A stretch of 64,000 bases of DNA, from the NCBI GenBank assembly GCA_036250195.1, contig JAVHZZ010000003.1:328438194-328502193 (forward strand), written 5' to 3'. Within the stretch, counting starts at the first letter, position 1, and each line of letters starts with the position of its first letter. The notes under the pieces were generated by a model. It was not told the DNA's origin. It saw only the letters and a list, made by a program, of their open reading frames with translations, and did not search any database. This document shows, piece by piece, positions 57,971-64,000 of the stretch. The position numbers and the translations under genes were made by a program. Origin of the DNA: Mixophyes australis. Taxonomy: Eukaryota > Chordata > Amphibia > Anura > Limnodynastidae.

Positions 57971-60183
57971 AAACGCAGCATATTTTGGAGAACTGCATTT
58001 CGCTTGTAAAGAGCTATGCACCTCCCTACCAGCAGTACGTGACCATGAAGGAGGGAGAGTCTGCATCAGTGTTCTGTCATACCCATGGCTCTAAAGTGTC
58101 TTGTTTTGGCTCTGATAATAGAATTATATTTTTAAGAATAAAAATTGACTGTATATTTGTATATTAAAATAGATAAAATAGACACTGTATCGTTACACTA
58201 ACATATTGCATTGTCTTGATGATGTTTGATTTAATACAAATGACAGAATACTTTCAGGTGATAACAGTATAAATAATAACAAAATTAAAAGTAACTATGG
58301 AGTTCTGCAATCCTATAATTGCATTAAGCTACAGGATTGGTGCTCGAAAATGAATAGTGAGTGAATGAAATCCTTACTCTCCTTTTATAGAAATATACAA
58401 GTGCATATTTATAGTGGTGTAAGACATCCTCACTATTTCCTACTTTGCCACTTGCTTCTTTCTTATGGATTGTTAACTCTTCCACATCCATAAATTGCTG
58501 AGCAGTAGAAGCACTACTGACCTTAACACAAGGAAAGAAGTGGGAATAAGTTTAGTTTTGTTATAAAACTTAAATACTTTCCCCTGTTTGTCTCTCCCCT
58601 CATTTGTAAGTTATAATACTGTATACACCTTACAATGTATATGCATAATCCTCAGAATTCGGACCATATGCTAAATTTTTCTAAATGTAATGTATTACTA
58701 TGCCGTGTATACAATACATTATCTATGTTTATTGTCTTTCAAACTTGCAAAAACAATTAAAATTTACCTATCAAAATGAAAAACCTTAAATACTTTCTAT
58801 TAGGATATTGACCTTTCCTTCAAAAGTACTCATTCTCTTGGAAATTACTTATAAGTAGAGTAATGTAACTAATTAAGTTACCCTACTAACAGTGTTTTCT
58901 ATAGCAAATGTTGTAACCCATTTATTATAAACAATATTAGATGACTCTTTTTTAGAAATAAAAATACTTAATATTATGCTATTGCAATTTTCTGAAGATG
59001 AAGAAATACATTTTTATTTATTGTGCTAAAGAGAGGGGTAGGATCCCATATTTCAAAAATAATTGTAAGGGTTTGACTGACAATCTGCAGGATAAGGTGG
59101 CAGATGTGGTTAAATTATTGCAGAGTGATACTCTTGGGTTGAACATACACAGGTGGAATACAGGGTTTAATGAGGTAATTAGACTAAGGGTAGGGGTTCA
59201 TTGTATTTAAACCTGTATTGATGTATTGTGCGGTTCGACCAATGCTGATCTAGTTAGTGACTAGGCAGGAGGTCTATGTCTAGCCAGAGTTAGGGCCACC
59301 TGGTGTCATCCTGACAAAAGTGTGCTTTGTATTATTGGTAATGTGTACAATTAAATCACTGTCATTGAAGAAGAAAGTTGTTTTGTCTGTAATCTGTCAT
59401 CTGCTGTGTGTCAGTGTCACATTATTTATTTTTTTACCAAATATAAATAAACCATTAGGCTTAAATTAAATAATACATTTTAGGTCTTTACAGTAGAAAA
59501 ATACCTTGATTTATTTAAATCTTTAACTTAAGAAATGGTATAATCTTTAACATTTTATATTATAATTTAAATTAGCCCCAAGTTAGTCCTTCAGGCAGCT
59601 ATCATGCACTGTAAACAGACCAGGAATTGTCTTTACTTCCATTTTTCCTTTAGTTGTGTATCCTGTTGGCTACTTATATTTTTTATGCCTAGTTGAATTT
59701 TTTTTATTTTGCAAGAAGCAGTTCTCTCTATTCACCTGGACTTTTGATTTTTATTCTTTAAGTATAATGTGTATCAGCTCTGAACTAACATATCTGCCTC
59801 TGAAGGCAGTTAACAGCTGATTTAAGTACAGTATCTTGAAGCTCATTCATCTGACACTTGAGAAAATCAGTAGCTTCTCTGGAAACCGGTTCTGGTCTGT
59901 TGTCTTGAAGCGCTGCCTCTACTATGTAATATAATATTTAACTATAAATAAATAATTAACTTTGCATGACACTTAATTAACTCTGTTTTCTGCCCTTAAC
60001 TATATCGTCAGTGAATTTCTCTTCCCTTATTATTCTACTTCTCTGTCACTTGCTTTTACCTTCCTAACTTGTCATTTTCTCTCTCACATGCTTTCACTAG
60101 ACTCACTAACTTGTCACTGTTCCAAAAAATGTCACTTTCCCCTTCCTATCTGTCCTTACTTATTAACTTCCTCTCCCCTTACC
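57971..60183. other. No gene recognised
   Basis: AT-rich, becoming pyrimidine-rich from about 60000. Open frames of 60-70 codons have no family resemblance. Confidence 0.45.
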
Positions 60184-60848
60184 TGTCAGGCGCCGTCCCC
60201 GCTGATCCCCTGTCAGACGGGGACGGACGCCTGTCTTCTGGCCTATAGTGCTCTGTTGCCTGGCAACAGACGCGCTGAGGCTTCCGCTTCAGCTGCCTGT
60301 TGGGCGCTTGCGCCCTGCTCCATCCCGTTGCCTAGCAACGGGACGCTACCTTTACTCCTGAGTGCTGCCTCCTGGTCCCTCCAATCACTGCCTTTCCTGC
60401 TCTATTTAAACCTGGCTCTGGCGCCATTAGGGTGACAGAGTAACAGGTTCTGCACCTAGTGTTCCTGGTTCTTCCTGCTCAGCTTCCCAGATCTTGCTTC
60501 CAGTGTTCCTGCTCTCCTGTTGAGACCCGGATTGGCGACCATTCCTTCTATCTCTGTGACCCATATTGTTCCTGCGACCTTGGCTTGTTGACTATTCCTC
60601 TGGATTCTCCCTTGCACCTTGTATTCCCGATTGGCTTGACCCGGACCGTCTGACCCTTCTACACTACACCGGCAACTGGCTAGTAGGACCTCGACCTGCG
60701 TACCCTGTGCAGCGAATTCCAAACCTCCTTGCGGAGGTCCCTGGCGAATACCAGGGGTACGTTAGACTCTGCACCTGCTAGTTCAGTAGAGCTAATACCG
60801 GTTAGTGTTCAGCTCCATTATAGTCCTCAGTAGGCTTACGGCCTGACA
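60184..60848 (+). mobile_element. Solo LTR (Gypsy type), 665 bp, TTACC duplication
   Basis: The ends are TGTCAGGC and GCCTGACA. Perfect 5-bp duplications TTACC lie at 60179-60183 and 60849-60853. A TATA-like CTCTATTTAAACC lies near 60399-60411, with the probable transcription start in the next 30 bp. GC content is much higher than the flanks. Open frames inside (60088-60435, 60459-60781 and the minus strand) are not genes. No internal domain adjoins, hence a solo LTR. Exact duplications suggest moderate age. Confidence 0.88.
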
Positions 60849-60853
60849 TTACC

Positions 60854-61247
60854 TTACTTATTTCTTTCTATATTCTATTACTTTCTGGATTAATTCATCC
60901 ATTTTTCTGTCTTTATTTTTTAAAGTCTTACCTACCTGTTCTTGCAGTCAAGCAGTATAAATCCTCTCCCTGTCAAAGCATCTTTTTCTATTTCTTCATA
61001 TTTCAACTGTCTCTGACAATTTTATCTCTGTTGCTTCTCACACTGGCACAGCATAAGGTTGCTGGTGAGCCAATCACCACAGTTCCCACTGCCTTTTACA
61101 TGCACCACCATTGCACCATCTGTAACCTCAAAATTGGATATGCATAGTGGAGTACATACTGAGTTGGGAGTATGACCATTTGTCTAGCACAAAATATGCA
61201 CATTTCTACTGTGCATGCCCACAACAAAAGCTTACTCCTATGTCCAT
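60854..61247. other. No feature recognised; left flank of truncated hAT fossil
   Basis: Pyrimidine-rich, then mixed sequence. I searched for a TAGAGATG-type left end preceded by GTTTAAGT and did not find one, so the hAT fossil to the right begins abruptly. Confidence 0.45.
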
Positions 61248-63063
61248 ATGCAGTTTTGCTCACACAATCCACTTGGTGTTGCAGAGCTTTTTGAAAAATG
61301 CCAGGGACATGCAGGAGATGCTATCTGTGGCACATAAACTTAAAGACATTTACGGCATTCTGCGACAGCATGTAGGAGATTGCAGCAGCTACAAGAACAA
61401 TTTGATTTACCCTGCCACAACGTGAAGCAGGAGGTGGCTTCGCTCTACTCTTCTTAGTAATGGGTCACATGTCTCGCCCCCAGGGTGCCTCATTCAAACC
61501 TGCCTCTACTTATTCTCGGCACTGACACATTGTCAGTGTCAGTGGAATTTGTTTACTAGCCTGACTCCCTTGGAAGCTCCTGTGTATTCCTGATCCACTG
61601 ATTCCCTGTATGCTGAACTCTGCATGATGTCCTAACGCTACTGGAACACACTGTGTCTGGGACCTGTCCATTTTTCAAGTATTTACCAACACTGCTGTCT
61701 ACTGAACTCTGCCTATTTATCAAACACTGCTGTGTGCTGAACATTGCTATTAACCCAAACACTGCTGTGTACTGAACTCTGGCTATTTACCAAACACTGC
61801 TGTGCACTGAACATTGCTATTAACCTAAATACTGCTGTGTACTGAACTCTGCCGAATTACCAAGCACTGCTTTGTACTGAACATTGCTATTAACCAAGTA
61901 CTACTCTGATTACCCATTGTGCTACTGCATATCTGTATAGCGGACTCTGGAGGGTTCGCTCATCTCTGTAAACTATATTTCTAAACATCTCTCTTGATCC
62001 AGTTACCTGTTCCGAGTAGCTTACTTCATCCTCTGAAGTAGGGGTCACTCCCCAAACCAGGAGTGATTCCGTAACAGTAACAAGGTTGAATTCCACCCTT
62101 TATATGCTTCTGAGGATGGAGGCCATTCATGCTTACTCCACAAGCCATGACAATGGGAAAGGAGGAGAAATGTATTTTAGTCCAGCACAGTGGAGAATAC
62201 TTTCCGTGTTGTACTAGGTACTGAAATCATTTTAAGTAGTCACCTGTGAAGTGAGTTCAGACGCTGATAGCTTGAGCCAAGCGATTCCCTTAATTACACT
62301 TTGGAAAAGGAGCTTGAGAAACTTCGCCAGGATCCAAAATATTGAAATCAGATCACTATATTTTGGTGACTGTGCTTGATCCTAGGTTTAAGAGCTATGT
62401 CTTTTCTTTGTTTCCAATTGACCCAGATCTCAAGAGATGGAAGAAGCTCCTGGTGAGCAAGATGACAGCTCAAGTTTTACGTAACACAACACCGTTTCCT
62501 CCTTCAGTTTCTCAGGCAACTGCTCCTAGGGAAAAAAGTAGGTTTTCCAAGAGATCCAGGAATGATGCAGATGACTCGGCACAGCATTTTGACATCTGCT
62601 CTGGTTTAACAGAACTGAGCAAAATCCATGACACCTCTGTCGTAACTCCACCCGATCTTACTATCAACATCCAAAGGATGGTGGAAGATTATTTTAACGA
62701 CAGCGTACAAATAGACATGTCAGACAGTCTCTTTACATACTGGGAGAAGAAAAAAGGCAATTTGGAGACCCACGTACAAACTCGCTTTGCAATACCTAAG
62801 CTGCCCACCCTCCATTGTGTACTCAGAAAGAGTTTTCAGCACAGCAGGTAACCTTGTCAGTGATCGGGGTGGGAGGCTACTTCCAAAAAATATGGAAAAT
62901 CTGATGTTCATCAAAATGAACTACAAAATCCACAAGGAAGGTTTTTACCGGCAATTACATCAGAGACTTCTGTAATGGTGGATTCCAGCGGGATGAACTA
63001 ATATTGTGTGCAGATAATGAACACACTGATGAGGGTGAGGATGATGACATCTTTCCACTGTAG
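61248..63063 (+). pseudogene. hAT transposase, C-terminal half, broken
   Basis: Corresponds to about residues 582-997 of the 997-residue protein. It starts at FAHTIHLVLQSFLKN, with VKQEV near 61420-61437. An insertion (see 61470-62076) separates this from STLYMLLRMEAIHAYSTSHD at about 62092 onward. Later parts are ILVTVLDPRFKSYV (about 62360), NIQRMVEDYF (about 62670), and the dimerisation motif YLSCPPSIVYSERVFSTAGN (about 62790-62850) after a frameshift. An acidic tail HTDEGEDDD ends at a TAG at 63061-63063. Frameshifts and stops make it non-functional. The missing N-terminal half is roughly what the 23511-26772 element retains, but the two copies are clearly different insertions. Confidence 0.88.
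61470..62076 (-). mobile_element. Probable solo LTR inside the hAT transposase fossil
   Basis: On the plus strand the segment runs TGTCTCGCCCCC ... TTCCGTAACA. It is flanked by GTCACA (61464-61469) and GTAACA (62077-62082), a 6-bp duplication with one mismatch. Transposase homology stops at 61437 and resumes at about 62085. About 26 bp of unexplained sequence lies between 61437 and the left duplication. An internal array alternates AACACTGCTGTGTACTGAAC and its variants with a 68-bp double period (61691-61910). The strand is a guess from a start-like TGTTACGG on the minus strand. Confidence 0.5.
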
Positions 63064-63690
63064 AGTTCATTAACAGCACTGTTGGGCTTAAGGCAGCTAA
63101 GCTATTGGCAGCTTGTTTTGTGGGGGCCTAAAGAAATAAAGCACTTCAGCCACAAAGTGGCACTACTTGTCCCTGGAGTGATTGGTTTGTTAAACTGTAC
63201 ATGTCCTTTTAATATCTAACATAAGGGTGGGTGGGAAGGCCCACGGACAACTCCATCTTGCACCACTTTTCTTTTCTGCCACTTCTGTGTGACATGTTTC
63301 CTACATTTGCTATGAACTGCCGTCTGTTTGTGGCGGTGCTCTGGGGATTAGTAGCAGCCATTAGTAGCAGTCTTACAGTTCATTGATAGCACTGTTAGCT
63401 TAGCTGCCTTAAGCCCATTGGTAGCTTGTTTTGTGATTGCTCAAACAAACAAAGCAATTCAGCCACAAACGTGGCATTCCTTGTCGCTGTAGTGCTTGGT
63501 TTGTTAAACTGTACCTGCTATCTTTCCTGTTTCTGTTTGTTAAACCTTGTTAACATAAGGCCAGGTGGGAGGGCTCAAGGACAATGCCATCTTGCACAAC
63601 TTTTTTTTTCTGCCACTGCTGTGTGGCAATGTTTCCTAGATGTGCTGTGAACTGCCATTTGTTTGTGCCATTGCTCTGTTGCTCAGTATC
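63064..63690. repeat. 313-bp direct duplication downstream of the transposase
   Basis: AGTTCATTAACAGCACTGTT at 63065 and AGTTCATTGATAGCACTGTT at 63378 start two copies. TTGGTTTGTTAAACTGTACM and CATCTTGCAC recur at the same spacing. Divergence of roughly 10-15 percent makes it an old array. Confidence 0.88.
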
Positions 63691-63941
63691 CAGCCACCTT
63701 GCTGCAGTCTTTGGCCAAATGTGAATGAAAATAATATTGTGACCTACGAGATGTTCAAAATTGACAAGAAATTAATGGAAATTAGTGTTATTGAGGTTAA
63801 TAGTAATGTAGGAACAAAAATTAGCCAAATTATGCAATTTTAGCATATTTTAACCATTTTCCAAAAAAATCCAAATCCAAAACCAAAGTTAATGCAGATC
63901 CAAAACCAAAACAAAAACATGGGGGTCAGTGAACATCTCTA

Positions 63942-64000
63942 GTTTAAGTGCAATAATGTTACACCGCCGTTAAGAACCGATGACCTGTACTGATCCTGAT
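63942..64000. other. Right edge, no feature
   Basis: The first eight bases (GTTTAAGT) are the presumed target-site copy of the hAT fossil. Nothing else is recognised before the window ends. Confidence 0.4.

Larger units (their letters stand above)
61248..63941 (+). mobile_element. Left-truncated hAT element, C-terminal transposase half
   Basis: Homology to the intact element starts in the CFAHTINL motif and runs to the right end GGGGGTCAGTGAACATCTCTA at 63941. The next eight bases are GTTTAAGT, the expected position of a target duplication, but no left copy was found. Order: C-terminal transposase, a 313-bp direct duplication, then the family subterminal block with TTGAGGTTAATAGTAATGTA. The orientation is opposite to that of the intact element. 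Confidence 0.85.

Noticed and set aside
60088..60781. Open frames of 64-115 codons on both strands
   Set aside because: They lie in a GC-rich solo LTR, whose low stop-codon density explains them.

Overview
Vertebrate nuclear DNA, most likely from a frog. The grounds are high AT content, no host exon that I can recognise, and dense mobile elements of the kinds typical of amphibian genomes: Harbinger-like MITEs with 3-bp target duplications, hAT/Ac-like elements with 8-bp duplications, solo LTRs with 4-6-bp duplications, Tx1/L1-like and CR1-like LINE fossils and a 5S-like repeat. The species is an inference. Nothing looks prokaryotic: there are no operons, tRNAs or CRISPR arrays.

The only intact long gene is a 997-residue hAT transposase (28745-31738, minus). 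It lies in a complete 7.67-kb element (27448-35113) with perfect GTATAAAC target duplications and TAGAGATG-type termini. Between the start codon and the right end is a tandem array of thirty 100-bp units (31761-34760). Between the stop codon and the left end is a second array of unrelated sequence, also with a 100-bp period (about 27843-28590).

Four relatives share the window. 23511-26772 keeps only the N-terminal transposase half, with 78-bp and 297-bp arrays. 19513-20089 and 44788-45704 are non-autonomous. 61248-63941 is left-truncated, keeps only the C-terminal half and has a 313-bp duplication. Three of the four older copies with a visible left end have exact 8-bp duplications.

Layout. 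0-10 kb: a foldback repeat, a solo LTR holding a MITE, a minus-strand endogenous retrovirus pol fossil split by another solo LTR, and a dead gene of a recombinase-like family. 10-23 kb: mostly AT-rich DNA with microsatellites, a nested SINE-like repeat, MITEs and degenerate minisatellites. 22.8-35.1 kb: a 47-bp satellite invaded by one hAT element, then the complete hAT element. 35-45.7 kb: a 5S-like sequence, hairpins, a large foldback element with a telomere-like core, and a Tx1/L1-like LINE lacking its reverse transcriptase. 45.7-60 kb: MITEs, a CR1-like endonuclease fragment, minisatellites and long stretches with nothing recognisable. 60-64 kb: a solo LTR and the C-terminal hAT fossil, itself broken by a probable solo LTR.

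The window therefore reads as layered transposon history, with one young and possibly active hAT element whose flanking arrays are the most unusual structure here.
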